Assembly (NCBI RefSeq): GCF_000340885.1
Contig: NC_020291.1
Coordinates: forward strand, 4,339,001 to 4,403,000
Direction of reading: 5' to 3'
Length of the DNA stretch: 64,000 nt
Source of the DNA: Clostridium saccharoperbutylacetonicum N1-4(HMT)
GTDB taxonomy: Bacteria > Bacillota > Clostridia > Clostridiales > Clostridiaceae
The position numbers and the translations under genes are program-made. The notes under the pieces were generated by a model. It was not told the origin of the DNA, did not search any database, and was given only the letters and a program-made list of their open reading frames with translations. Below are positions 16,845 through 26,166 of the stretch, one piece after another; the stretch's first letter is position 1, and each line of letters begins with the position of its first letter.

Positions 16845-16890
16845 ACAAAAAAGGTGTCTATAAAATCTTCCTTGATTTTATAGACACCTT
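16845..16890 (-). terminator. Strong terminator in the liv operon leader (attenuator candidate)
   Basis: A perfect 17-bp stem (AAGGTGTCTATAAAATC at 16851-16867 and its complement at 16874-16890) with a 6-base loop is followed on the minus strand by UUUUUU. It lies between the promoter at 17056-17093 and the binding-protein gene, about 50 bases before its start, so transcripts must read through it. GACGAAGGTGTC (16883-16894) overlaps its 5' arm. Confidence 0.8.
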
Positions 16891-17008
16891 CGTCATATAA
16901 TTAATATTTTTATCCCAGCTTATTGTTCACATCATATTATGCATAATAATATTTACTATTATTTCTTTAATATATTCCTAGATAATTTTTTAACGTTAAA
17001 ATTATTGT

Positions 17009-17040
17009 AAAAAAAATGACTGGTGTAATTAACACCAGCC
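17009..17040 (-). terminator. Second terminator-type hairpin right at the start of the liv transcript
   Basis: On the minus strand GGCTGGTGT-TAATT-ACACCAGTC is followed by eight Ts (17009-17016). The hairpin begins about nine bases after the predicted transcription start near 17049, so it would release a roughly 40-base RNA unless relieved. Confidence 0.7.
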
Positions 17041-17055
17041 ATTGTGTATAAATAT

Positions 17056-17093
17056 ATTATACGGTAAGAGACAAAATTGTCAATAACAATTTT
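17056..17093 (-). promoter_or_regulatory. Consensus promoter and operator-like palindrome of the liv operon
   Basis: On the minus strand TTGACA (17078-17083), 16 bases, TATAAT (17056-17061): both boxes are perfect sigma-A matches. An inverted repeat AAAATTG-N7-CAATTTT (17073-17093) covers the -35 box and could be the site of the Lrp-family protein encoded by the operon. Confidence 0.75.
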
Positions 17094-17322
17094 GAGAAAA
17101 ATTGTAATCACAGAAATATTTCCTGTTTTTCTTTAATATTCAATAATTTTTTCTGTTTCTATAGTTATCATTATATATTCATTACTAAATTTTACATTCT
17201 TATGGGTAAAATATATATGTTTCAATTATCAATTGTCATTAATCCTAAAACCCATTTAGGCTTTCGTGATGTGAGCTATAAAATCTTAATTAGAACTTAT
17301 AGAAAGGTTGCAAAAAAATTTT

Positions 17323-18333
17323 TCAAAACTTAATTATATCCTCTCTTACTTCATCCCATTTCAAAGCATCACGAATGCCATCTTCAACAGAATAACTAGT
17401 TTCCCAGGCAATAAGCTCTTTAGCCCTAGAAACATTTGCGCAAGCCCCTGGTACATCCCCTAATCTAGGTTTAGCATTTTCTTTATTAACTGGTCTTCCA
17501 ATTACCTTTTCAAATGCAGTAACCAGTTCTTTAACAGTTACTCCAGTACCAGTTCCAAGGTTTATTACTAGATAAGGCTCTTTTTGATTTCCTAATAAAT
17601 TAAAGGCTTTATCAAAATTTTCAATAGCTTTAACATGAGCAATAGCAAGATCCCACACATGAATATAGTCTCTTATTGCAGAACCATCTCTTGTCGGCCA
17701 ATCTGTCCCAGTTATTTTAAAAACCTTTCCTTCCTCAGAAGCTGCATTAAGTAATGTACCCAGTACATGGCTTGGAGACTTTACGTAAGCGCCAGATCTA
17801 AACTTTGGATCAGCACCTATTAAATTAAAATATCTTAAAGATATTCCCCTCATACCATACGCTACACAAAAATCTTCCAAAACCATTTCCATCATATATT
17901 TTGTACGAGCATATGGACTTCTAGGTCTAACAGGTGAAGTTTCTGATACCATAAAATCTTCAACATCCTCATATACTGAAGCAGAAGAACTAAATACTAT
18001 ATTCTTACATCCCAAAGCATTTAAATTTTTAAACAGCTCTATGGATTTTACAACATTATTATGATAATATTCATAAGGCTTTTCAACAGATTCTGGTACT
18101 ATAATCAGTGCAGCCAAATGAATGGTAAACTTAATCTCTGGATTTTCTTTAAATATTTTTTCTAATAAAGCCTTATCAGAAATATCTCCTTTATAGAATA
18201 TTTTATCTTTAGTAAATTCCTCCCTACCTTGGATAAGAGAATCTAAAATTATCGGTGTATGTCCATTATCCTCTAGTGCAGAGCAGACAGTACTGCCTAT
18301 ATAACCTGCACCACCTGTAACTAGAACCTTCAT
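17323..18333 (-). CDS. galE: UDP-glucose 4-epimerase
   Basis: 336 residues of the extended short-chain dehydrogenase fold. Visible features: the NAD-binding GGAGYIGSTVCSALEDNGH (about 7-25), FTIHLAALIIVPESV, SSSASVYED, the catalytic YARTKYMME (YxxxK, about 141-149), RDYIHVWDLAIAH and VINLGTGTGVTV. The enzyme interconverts UDP-glucose and UDP-galactose for galactose use and surface polysaccharide synthesis. It is monocistronic, with an AAAGGATG site. Related 4-epimerases such as UDP-GlcNAc epimerase cannot be excluded by eye. Confidence 0.88.
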   Translation of the reverse strand: MKVLVTGGAGYIGSTVCSALEDNGHTPIILDSLIQGREEFTKDKIFYKGDISDKALLEKIFKENPEIKFTIHLAALIIVPESVEKPYEYYHNNVVKSIELFKNLNALGCKNIVFSSSASVYEDVEDFMVSETSPVRPRSPYARTKYMMEMVLEDFCVAYGMRGISLRYFNLIGADPKFRSGAYVKSPSHVLGTLLNAASEEGKVFKITGTDWPTRDGSAIRDYIHVWDLAIAHVKAIENFDKAFNLLGNQKEPYLVINLGTGTGVTVKELVTAFEKVIGRPVNKENAKPRLGDVPGACANVSRAKELIAWETSYSVEDGIRDALKWDEVREDIIKF

Positions 18334-18424
18334 GAATAATCATCCTTTCTAATATATCTAGTGTACAAGCAAGTACACTAAATTCTTAATATTTAATAAT
18401 ATTTTTAATTTTACTCATACTAGC

Positions 18425-19624
18425 TTATTTTTTCGAACAGGCTTTAAACAAACCTGTTTCCTTTGTAATAAAAATACTTCCGGTTGCTTTCATCTTATTC
18501 TCAACCAATTTTCTAAAATTCTTTAAATTTTCATTAATTAAAATTTCCTTTGAATTTCCTGTGGTTGAATACAAATAACTTATAAGAGGTTCAACCTCAG
18601 TTACTATTAGTGAATCTTCATACATTAATAAGTCAATACAATCAAAACTCTTAGAAATTTGTTCTCCTCCATTTTCAATCCCAAAATCCTCAGAAAAATC
18701 TGATTGAGATATAACTAGATTTTCTTTAAATTCTTTAAGTAATTCCCTCAATTCAATAAGATGATTTTTCCCAATAGTAGATAAATACACGTACCCTTTA
18801 GGTTTTAAGACTCGTTTAATTTCTGAAAGAGCCTTTTGTTTATCTGATATATGATAGAAAATATGATCTGCAATAACCACATCAAAGCTATTGTCCTCAT
18901 AAGGTATATTTTGAGCATCAGCTTGTTTAAATTCAAATTTTTTTGAGTGCTCTCCTAAATTTTGCTTTGCATCTTTAAGCATTCCTTCAGATATATCTGT
19001 TAAAGTTATTTTACAATTCTTTGGAATTCTATCCTCATTTCTAAGCCATAAACTTGCATTTCCACAGCCAAGCTCTAAAACTGTCATCTCCTCACTTAGT
19101 CCTAATTGATCAAAAAACCATCTATGCCAACCATATTTATTTGTACTATATAAATCATGAAGATTTATTCGAGCAGATAAATTAGCTGAATTCTTATATT
19201 GATTTAACCATATCTTTTCTGTATTAATTATTTTTATTATATTGGTAAATTTAGTCCAATCAAGACTACTTTCACTATCAATCATAAGCTCTGCTTCACT
19301 TATGGCCTTTTTCACTAGAACAAGATGATTAATCTTTTCATCAATTATATCCATTTGTAGATTTAAGGATTCTCTTACATCATTCTTAAGCTGATCTGAT
19401 TTTATAAGTTCCTTAATTTCTTCTAAGGAAAAACCTATGAACTTTAGAGTTAATATCTTTTGAAGTTTCTGAAAATCTTCATCACTATAAAGTCTATAAC
19501 CTGCTTCATTATAACTGCTTGGGCATAAAAGGCCTTCCTTATGATAATGATGAATAGTCTTTAAGGTTATTCCGGCTTTCTTTGCAAATATTCCAGCAGT
19601 ATAAAATACTTTATCCTTTTCCAC
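18425..19624 (-). CDS. MerR-family regulator fused to a SAM-dependent methyltransferase
   Basis: 399 residues from a GTG with GGAGGG upstream. Residues about 8-78 are a MerR winged helix (FYTAGIFAKKAGITLKTIHH, then GYRLYSDEDFQKLQKI), and 80-120 the dimer helix. Residues about 165-330 form a class I methyltransferase: motif I TVLELGCGNASLWL, then TLTDISEGMLKDAKQ, and FDVVIADHIFYHISDKQKAL. The fusion suggests that a ligand sensed or modified by the methyltransferase domain drives the regulator. It stands between galE and a convergent small gene with no obvious target. Confidence 0.85.
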   Translation of the reverse strand: MEKDKVFYTAGIFAKKAGITLKTIHHYHKEGLLCPSSYNEAGYRLYSDEDFQKLQKILTLKFIGFSLEEIKELIKSDQLKNDVRESLNLQMDIIDEKINHLVLVKKAISEAELMIDSESSLDWTKFTNIIKIINTEKIWLNQYKNSANLSARINLHDLYSTNKYGWHRWFFDQLGLSEEMTVLELGCGNASLWLRNEDRIPKNCKITLTDISEGMLKDAKQNLGEHSKKFEFKQADAQNIPYEDNSFDVVIADHIFYHISDKQKALSEIKRVLKPKGYVYLSTIGKNHLIELRELLKEFKENLVISQSDFSEDFGIENGGEQISKSFDCIDLLMYEDSLIVTEVEPLISYLYSTTGNSKEILINENLKNFRKLVENKMKATGSIFITKETGLFKACSKK

Positions 19625-19806
19625 GATTTTTCCCTCCTCTCAATTACATTATACGGGTTATCCTAATGTCAAGGTCAATGGGTATTTTTAATTATTTTTG
19701 AGGAAATAATTAAAAGATGGAATTTTCAAAATATTCGGAGTATGATATAATACTATTAGGTCGTTTGACCTGAAGTAATCTAAAATGAATAAAGGTGGTA
19801 TGCTTT

Positions 19807-19986
19807 ATGGAAATATATAGAGATCATGAAATAGTCGTAATGCAAAATAATGAAAGTCAATATCCATTTAAGGCAATTGCAAAAATAGGTGATAGTGAAA
19901 TAAAGCATAAGGGACAAAGCGCGTCCGAGGCGATTAATTTAGTTAAGCAAAGTATTAATAAGTTGAAATCAAAAAATATACTTTAG
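19807..19986 (+). CDS. 59-residue conserved-looking small protein of unknown function
   Basis: The start ATG at 19807 is chosen because AAAGGTGG lies 8 bases upstream; the earlier in-frame codons have no site. The product starts MEIYRDHEIVVMQNNESQYP. It is charged, has no membrane segment, and ends in a basic helix (INLVKQSINKLKSKN). It resembles small beta-hairpin-plus-helix proteins, but I do not recognise the family. A strong bidirectional terminator follows. Confidence 0.6.
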   Translation: MEIYRDHEIVVMQNNESQYPFKAIAKIGDSEIKHKGQSASEAINLVKQSINKLKSKNIL

Positions 19987-20088
19987 CTGCAACATATGAA
20001 ATTCCAATAAATAAAAATTGGTATATTTCAAATATCCTGTATTAAACTACATGAAAACATCTTAAGTTACTTTATTTAATGTAACCAA

Positions 20089-20133
20089 AAGAGTAGTTTT
20101 GATAATTTTACTTATATTATCAAAACTACTCTT
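20089..20133. terminator. Bidirectional terminator between convergent genes
   Basis: A perfect 17-bp stem, AAGAGTAGTTTTGATAA with its complement ending at 20133 and an 11-base loop. It serves both the small plus-strand gene and helD on the minus strand. Confidence 0.88.
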
Positions 20134-20232
20134 AAATTTATTACTCATATTTTCTATATGCTTTTAAATTCTCATATACAGCTAATCTTCCTTTACTTTA
20201 AGTGCTTATTTAAAATTATTATAGAATAGAAT

Positions 20233-22473
20233 TTACGGTTTTATTAATGATGTCACATTTCCTGAGAAATATACGCATAAAACATGAAGTGCTCTAGTAC
20301 AAGCAGTGTATAGCAAAAGCCTCTCCTCCTCACTACTATAATTCTCTTCTCCAGCATTATATATAAGCACTACATCAAATTCTAATCCTTTAGCAAGGTA
20401 TGCGGGTATTATCAAAGTATCACTTACATATTCATCGTCATCCTTCATTATTGCTCTAACGTTAACCTTATCTTTTAAGAAATTATATAAATCATTTGCT
20501 TCCTTTGCAGTTTTTGTTATGATTCCAATGGATTTGTAATTTTTCTCATTATATATTTTTATATCCTTAAGAAGTTTTTCTTTTATAGCATCTTCATTTG
20601 AAAAGCCAAGGAGTAAAGGCTCGTTTCCACTTCTTTCTACACATTCAGCCCCAATATCCTTATTAAGCATCCTTCTTGAAAACTTAGTAATTTCCATTGT
20701 GGATCTGTAGCTTTTTGTTAAATTTATTATGCAAGTACTATCTTCTGTAAATATATGAGAAATATTTTTATAATCTCCTACATTCATAAATGGATTTATA
20801 GATTGATCTAAATCTCCCAGTATAGTTAAATTTGCATGGTTAAAAAGCTGATAAAAAATTTCATATTGTAGTGGTGAATAATCCTGTGCCTCATCAATAA
20901 TAACGTATTTTATTTCTGAGGTTTTAGGAAGCTCTCCCAGTGCACCCTTTAGATATAAAATAGGGATTTGATCCTCATAATTAAGTCTTCTAACTTTTAG
21001 GCTTTCTAAGGTATAGCTTTTTATTTCACCAATTTTCTTTTCATCATACTCAATATTTGAATCTTTCAAGAAAATCTCTAGATTTTCAAATAACCTTTTG
21101 TAAATATTAACCAAATCAAATTCTGTCATTCTATTGATTTCGTAATAAAGCTCCTTCAGTTCATTCTTTACAATAGCTGTACTATTTTCCTTAATTTCAG
21201 TTTTATCTAAAGAAGAATCAGAATTAATAAGTTCATTTGCTACTTCTACTATACGCTGTTCTTCATAAGGCTTTAATAGAAACAACACTCTCTCTTTTAT
21301 CTTTTGAAGCCTCCTTTTCAGTGGAAGCTTTACATAATCTTTAAAAAACAGCTCTTCTAAATCCTGTGAGGAAATTATTAGATTTCCTCTAAATGTAATA
21401 TCTATAAAATTTCTATTCGCCTTTTCAAGGAAGATTACATATAGCTTTAATACATCAACAAACTCAATTGAAGCTTTAAACTTTATATTGTTCTTTCTTA
21501 TTTCATAGGCTTCCTCCGACTTTGATGCTAAAATATATTCCATCATTTCGCTATAATTTTCTTTATTAAATTCATTACTTAAGGCTTTGTGCATATATTC
21601 CTTAAACGTAGTTTGAAGCATATTATCTTCTCCAAGTTCAGGCAGTACATTAGAAATATACTCATTGAAAATATCATTTGGAGAAAATATTACTATATTT
21701 TGAGGAGTTATTTTCTCTCGATGCTTATACAAAAGATAGGCAATTCTATGCATAGCAACAGAGGTTTTCCCACTTCCGGCAGGCCCCTGAACAATTAGAT
21801 TTTTATACTCTTCATTACGAATAACTTTATTCTGCTCTCTCTGAATAGTAGTTACAATTGCCTTCATCTTGCTGTCAGTGCTTTTACTTAGGATGTCCTG
21901 TAATACTTCATCATCTATCTTAAGATTACTGTCAAACATATACTCAATTTTACCATTACTAATCTTATATTGTCTTTTCAGTGTAAGTTTTCCTTCTATG
22001 AATCCTTCAGGGCATTTGAACTGTGCTTCTCCAATTTCGTAATCATAAAACATGCTGGAAATAGGTGCTCTCCAATCATATACTAAAAAGTCAAAATTAT
22101 CATTAATAAGATTGGATATTCCTATATAGCACTTTTCAGCCTTCTCCTCTCCTTTTTCAACGAAATCCATTCTTGCAAAATAAGGCGACAAAAGTAGTCT
22201 TTCATACTTTTTCTCAAGCTTTCTGGTAAACTCATGGTTTCTCTTTTGTATTTTCATAGCATTAATAGACTGCATAAAATCTACAATCTGTTCTAATCCA
22301 TTTGCTATAGAAACAGAACCTACCTCCTCCCATAACTCTCTTTGTAATTCAATTGCATCACTTTTAAATTTTTCTCTAAAATTACGTTTTTGATCAAATT
22401 GTTTTCGAGCTTCTTTAAGCACCTCCTGCAGCCATTCATGTTCAAGTTTCACTTCAAAGTCATTATTACTCAT
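20233..22473 (-). CDS. helD: HelD-like RNA polymerase recycling motor (superfamily I helicase)
   Basis: 746 residues. An N-terminal coiled arm (residues 1-110, rich in Lys, Glu and Arg) is the part that enters the RNA polymerase channel in HelD. The UvrD-like motor motifs are complete: Walker A VQGPAGSGKTSVAMHRIAYL (about 228-247), motif II VIIDEAQDYSPLQYEIFYQL, motif IV NLTKSYRSTMEITKF, motif V AYLAKGLEFDVVLIYNAG and motif VI LLLYTACTRALHVL. HelD frees stalled or non-specifically bound RNA polymerase from DNA and can confer rifampicin tolerance. The start has AAGGAG. Confidence 0.88.
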   Translation of the reverse strand: MSNNDFEVKLEHEWLQEVLKEARKQFDQKRNFREKFKSDAIELQRELWEEVGSVSIANGLEQIVDFMQSINAMKIQKRNHEFTRKLEKKYERLLLSPYFARMDFVEKGEEKAEKCYIGISNLINDNFDFLVYDWRAPISSMFYDYEIGEAQFKCPEGFIEGKLTLKRQYKISNGKIEYMFDSNLKIDDEVLQDILSKSTDSKMKAIVTTIQREQNKVIRNEEYKNLIVQGPAGSGKTSVAMHRIAYLLYKHREKITPQNIVIFSPNDIFNEYISNVLPELGEDNMLQTTFKEYMHKALSNEFNKENYSEMMEYILASKSEEAYEIRKNNIKFKASIEFVDVLKLYVIFLEKANRNFIDITFRGNLIISSQDLEELFFKDYVKLPLKRRLQKIKERVLFLLKPYEEQRIVEVANELINSDSSLDKTEIKENSTAIVKNELKELYYEINRMTEFDLVNIYKRLFENLEIFLKDSNIEYDEKKIGEIKSYTLESLKVRRLNYEDQIPILYLKGALGELPKTSEIKYVIIDEAQDYSPLQYEIFYQLFNHANLTILGDLDQSINPFMNVGDYKNISHIFTEDSTCIINLTKSYRSTMEITKFSRRMLNKDIGAECVERSGNEPLLLGFSNEDAIKEKLLKDIKIYNEKNYKSIGIITKTAKEANDLYNFLKDKVNVRAIMKDDDEYVSDTLIIPAYLAKGLEFDVVLIYNAGEENYSSEEERLLLYTACTRALHVLCVYFSGNVTSLIKP

Positions 22474-22523
22474 AATGTTTCACTCCTTAAAAAATAATTT
22501 AGGGAAATTATTTTCAAACACTA

Positions 22524-22552
22524 TTGACATTGCTTTTTTGAAAGTGTATAAT
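22524..22552 (+). promoter_or_regulatory. Perfect sigma-A promoter pointing away from helD
   Basis: TTGACA (22524-22529), exactly 17 bases, TATAAT (22547-22552), in the plus direction. There is no plus-strand gene downstream before two terminators, which is why a small RNA is proposed. Confidence 0.8.
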
Positions 22553-22558
22553 ATAATT

Positions 22559-22667
22559 AGGGAAATAGATAATACATTTCACTTAAAGCGATATCAATTT
22601 ATTGTATCGTTTTTATTTTGTTATGTCAATAGAAAAGATACTTGTCATTTGGCAAGTATCTTTTTTG
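22559..22667 (+). ncRNA. Candidate small RNA between helD and the pirin gene
   Basis: Downstream of a perfect promoter there is no ribosome site with ATG. Two terminator hairpins occur instead: CGATA-T-CAAT / ATTG-TATCG followed by TTTTTATTTT (about 22590-22616), and AAAAGATACTTG / CAAGTATC followed by TTTTTT (about 22632-22667). The second also terminates pirin transcription on the other strand. Predicted RNAs are about 55 and 108 bases. It overlaps the helD leader in antisense only at its promoter. Expression is not shown. Confidence 0.5.
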
Positions 22668-22769
22668 ATGTCCTTCAATATTCACAAAATACGAAGTTAT
22701 AAATTTTATTTTCCCTAGGATATCTTTAAAGTCATAAATGTTGTTGTTACTATTTACAGATGACAAATA

Positions 22770-23783
22770 TTATCTGTACTCTATTTTACCATCAGGATAT
22801 TGCGCAAATCTTCCTTTTTCTCTTGGATGAACAAAATCATCACGTTCCCATGGCCATCCTCCAAAGCCAGTACTTCTATAATCAGCAAAAGCATCCCTAA
22901 TTTCTTTATCAGAGTTCATTACAAAAGGTCCATAACTTACAACAGGTTCGCCAATTGGTTCCCCCTCTAAAAGTAGCAGGCAGCTTTCCTTTGAACCATT
23001 TTTTATTTCTATAATTTCATCTCCTGCAAGTTTTATACTATGATAATTCTCAATGCTTGTTCCTTCAATATTTATTCTCTCTCCTTCATAGAAGTAAACA
23101 GTTCTATTCAAAGTCGAAGATACTTTAGGAAGTTCTATACTAGCCTCAGGTTCCATACGAATAAGGCAGATTCTTACATGATTATTCTCTTCACCTGCCC
23201 ATGAATTAGGTGAGGAATCTAAGCTCTTAATACCATTATAAAAACCAAAAATCAGTCTTATTGTACTTGTTCTGCCGCTATCATCTTGAGCTTGTATTAC
23301 TGGAATGTCTTCTGCCCAAAGCATTTTATAATGTGGTTCTACGAATTTATCTTTTTTAGGTAGATTCATCCAAATTTGAAACAATTCCAACGGATTATCT
23401 TTTTCTGTATTAACTAAAGGAAACATTTCTGTATGATTGCAACCTTTCCCTGCAGTAAGCCACTGTACATCACCAGCTCCATATCTGCCTGTAGCACCTG
23501 CCGAATCTGCATGATCAACATACCCATCCAACACTATAGTAACTGTTTCAAAACCTCTATGTGGATGCTGTGGAAACCCTGGAATAACGTCTCCATGATA
23601 CATATTCCAACCATCTATTCCCTGAAAGTCACTTCCAATATTTCTGCCTTTTAGGGAAGCATTTGGTCCCATTTCATTATTTCCCTTTGGATAAGCATCC
23701 TTATGGTGTGCCAGAAATAGAAAAGGATCACTTGTCCCCCATTGAGAACTTAATTTATTTATTTTCAATATGTTATTTTTCAT
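22770..23783 (-). CDS. Pirin-family bicupin protein
   Basis: 337 residues of two cupin barrels. The N-terminal metal site is intact: FPQHPHRGFETVTIVLDG (about 71-88, with both His), VDHADSAG, and TAGKGCNHTEMFP (about 110-122). The C-terminal cupin is about 220-300, and a WPWERDDFVHPREKGRF tail follows. Bacterial pirins are iron proteins, some with quercetinase activity, others regulatory. The start has GAGGAGG. A Fur/PerR-like palindrome stands upstream. The true role is unknown. Confidence 0.85.
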   Translation of the reverse strand: MKNNILKINKLSSQWGTSDPFLFLAHHKDAYPKGNNEMGPNASLKGRNIGSDFQGIDGWNMYHGDVIPGFPQHPHRGFETVTIVLDGYVDHADSAGATGRYGAGDVQWLTAGKGCNHTEMFPLVNTEKDNPLELFQIWMNLPKKDKFVEPHYKMLWAEDIPVIQAQDDSGRTSTIRLIFGFYNGIKSLDSSPNSWAGEENNHVRICLIRMEPEASIELPKVSSTLNRTVYFYEGERINIEGTSIENYHSIKLAGDEIIEIKNGSKESCLLLLEGEPIGEPVVSYGPFVMNSDKEIRDAFADYRSTGFGGWPWERDDFVHPREKGRFAQYPDGKIEYR

Positions 23784-23864
23784 AAATTTTACCTCCTCGA
23801 ATAAGTATTATTTATACTTAACCTATTAAATATATCAAAATCATTCACTAAAATAGTTATTAAT

Positions 23865-23879
23865 TGATAATAATTATTT
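23865..23879. promoter_or_regulatory. Possible Fur/PerR-type box upstream of the pirin gene
   Basis: TGATAAT-A-ATTATTT is a 7-1-7 inverted repeat with two mismatches to the Fur-type consensus, about 85 bases upstream of the pirin ATG. In DNA this AT-rich, chance matches are likely, so it is only a hint of metal or peroxide control. Confidence 0.3.
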
Positions 23880-24060
23880 ATAATTTGATTGTAGCATAAC
23901 TTTTATTACTTGTATATTCTTTTAGAGTAATCTAGAATTCATAACAAATTACTATCTCAATTTATGATGTAGTTAAGTGTAAAATTTCATAAGAGGCAAT
24001 ATAAATGATAGGAAAATTTATTTTAGCGTAACATAATTTTTAAATAAAATATATTACAAA

Positions 24061-24093
24061 TAGGCAGTCTATTTTTTAGCAATAGACTGCCTA
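24061..24093 (-). terminator. Terminator of the sugar-binding protein gene
   Basis: TAGGCAGTCTATT and AATAGACTGCCTA pair with a short loop. It lies directly after the stop codon at 24107 on the minus strand. Confidence 0.85.
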
Positions 24094-24106
24094 TTAATTT
24101 AAAGAT

Positions 24107-25180
24107 CTATTTGTTATTACTCACTTCCTTACCAACATATGTATCATAAGGAAATGGAATTATAATCTGTCCATCAACAATTTGATAATCTGTATTTCCT
24201 ATAGGATTTAATTTATTTACAAGATTAACTCCAACAGTATATAGCAATTTACTTTGAACCTTTGGATCTTGAATAACAGTGCCTGTCATGAGACCCTTGT
24301 CAATTAAATCTTTTGCTTCCTGTAATCCATCAATTCCTACAACTGCTATATTTTTAAGCTTATCGCCTTTGTTATATCCATAATTTTGTAAGGCTTCAAT
24401 GGCACCTATGGCCATGGCATCATTATTTGAAATTATTGCCTCTATATTTCCACCATATCTTAGAAATAAGTTATTAATAGAAGTTTTAGCCAGCTCTTTA
24501 TTCCAATCTTCATTTCCTTTAGCAAGCTCTTGGGTCTTTATTCCTGCATCATTAATTGTTGAAATAGCATATTTAGATCTATCAACTACTTGAGGATCAT
24601 TAATAGGTCCTTCCAGTAAGATATATTCTAGTACGCCATTGTTATTCTTGTCTAAAGCTTCTTTATTCTTCTTCCATAAATCAACAATAATATTTCCTTG
24701 AGCAATCCCTGCCTTCTTAGAATCTGGTGTTACAAATGCAACTTTATCATAGATTTTAGAAGATTTCAATGCTATTTCTGTTGGAATATTCATTAGTATT
24801 AATGCTTTACCTCTCTGTCTAACTCTATCAATAACATTGTTTACAGAACCTTCCGTTCTATCTGGTAAATATAGTATATATAAATCATAGTTGCTTCTCA
24901 ATGCATTATCTAACATTTCATTATTTATAGCTATATTATTCTGAGGATTTAGAAAAGTAAATTTAACATTATTCTCCTTTACACTCTCTATCTCCTTAAA
25001 ACTTTCTATAACTTTCATAGTGTACGGATCTTCAGTTTCGAAGAATATTACTGCAATATTAATTACTGCACGGTTATTATTATTTAAGCTAGAAGTTGGT
25101 TTAACTTTAATTGTACTTCCTAAAGTAAACACAGTTAACGAAACCAAAAATAATATGATTATTTTTCTCAATATATTCAT
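24107..25180 (-). CDS. Galactose/glucose-binding-protein-like sugar sensor (MglB family)
   Basis: 357 residues from the ATG at 25180, which has GGTAGGTG upstream. The signal-anchor segment IIILFLVSLTVFTLGSTI has no lipobox cysteine, so the protein is secreted or membrane-anchored. The rest is a type I sugar-binding fold like MglB: NIAVIFFETEDPYTMKVIES, ILMNIPTEIALKSSKIYDKV, ILLEGPINDPQVVDRSKYA, EAIISNNDAMAIGAIEAL and AVVGIDGLQEAKDLIDKG. No permease or ATPase gene is adjacent. In clostridia such orphan binding proteins often act as sensors beside two-component systems, but none is visible here. Confidence 0.82.
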   Translation of the reverse strand: MNILRKIIILFLVSLTVFTLGSTIKVKPTSSLNNNNRAVINIAVIFFETEDPYTMKVIESFKEIESVKENNVKFTFLNPQNNIAINNEMLDNALRSNYDLYILYLPDRTEGSVNNVIDRVRQRGKALILMNIPTEIALKSSKIYDKVAFVTPDSKKAGIAQGNIIVDLWKKNKEALDKNNNGVLEYILLEGPINDPQVVDRSKYAISTINDAGIKTQELAKGNEDWNKELAKTSINNLFLRYGGNIEAIISNNDAMAIGAIEALQNYGYNKGDKLKNIAVVGIDGLQEAKDLIDKGLMTGTVIQDPKVQSKLLYTVGVNLVNKLNPIGNTDYQIVDGQIIIPFPYDTYVGKEVSNNK

Positions 25181-25393
25181 AGCAACACCTACCATCATAT
25201 ATAATTTTTAAATTATATGTCGAGAATATAGAATAACTTGTGTAAATTAAATATTTGATAGGTTATATAACTGGAAATTTCTTTTCCAATTATATTTTTC
25301 TACTTCTTTTCAAATACTAAAATTATGTAATGTTATATTTTTAGTCTGTACAAAAAAATATAATATATACTTCATTTATAAAATAGACAAACT

Positions 25394-25999
25394 ATGCTGC
25401 TAATATTTCATTGATTCCATCTTTAAACATTATTTCAAATCCATCATCTTCATGCTTTAGTTATCATCATATTTTTCATCTAATAAATAAATTAATGTTT
25501 GCAATTCTAAAACAAAATTTATGAAAGCCTCTGTAGAAAAGTATTTCACATTACTAATCTTTAATTCTATATGACCTTCTGAATCTAAACTTTCTAAAAA
25601 TGGTTCAATATTATATTTATCTAATAGATTAATTATTGTTATCTCTGTTTTATCATTTCTAAAAATATTTAGTCCAAAAGAAAATTCTAATCCGCCAAAT
25701 GGATACGTATAACATTTTGTGGCTATTTTTTGAATAGCCATTAATTCCTCTTTTGTATAATTTCTATGTAAGCTATTTATAACTATGTTGGAATTATCTT
25801 CTTTTCCTTTAAATTCAACCCCATTTATATTTACTTCCAAATCATATTTTGACTCACCTGATGTTGTATATGGAATAGCTTTTATACTATTTTCCGGAAG
25901 AAATTTATATAATTTCTTCAAAGAATTTCCACACATAGTTAATTTTTTAATTACCGAATTATTATCCACCTTAAGTTCCCCTTCCGCTATATTATTCAT
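25394..25999 (-). pseudogene. Hypothetical 180-residue protein, probably frameshifted near its end
   Basis: The main frame (25457-25999) encodes 180 residues with no recognised domain. It is acidic and mixed alpha/beta, with the segment CYTYPFGGLEFSFGLNIF. Just after its TAA the DNA stays protein-like in another frame, reading KHEDDGFEIMFKDGINEIL then AA before a TAG at 25394-25396. A single-base change in the codons around DEKYDDN would join them. There is no good ribosome site before the ATG at 25999. It may be a decaying gene, or a complete short protein with chance coding-like DNA behind it. Confidence 0.45.
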
Positions 26000-26166
26000 C
26001 GGTGTATTGGTTACGATTACAGTTTATGTTTATTATATCATTACTTGAATTATTTTGGAATTTAAGATGTAAGTTTCATATTAATTATTCCAATTATTTT
26101 ACCAAAATATAGACATATATCGCCAAAATAAATATAATTATACTACTACTAAAGAGGAGGCAATTT

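Noticed and set aside
16883..16918. 12-codon leader peptide (MTKVSIKSRKIL) over the liv terminator
   Set aside because: The frame exists, but no ribosome site is at a usable distance and there is no run of regulatory codons.
16845..17049. T-box or known riboswitch in the liv leader
   Set aside because: No T-box core (AGGGTGGNACCGCG-like), and no lysine, glycine or SAM aptamer signature; only hairpins and a short motif.
22475..22702. 75-codon plus-strand frame over the helD-pirin gap
   Set aside because: No ribosome site, and it spans a promoter and two terminator hairpins; an RNA gene explains the stretch better.
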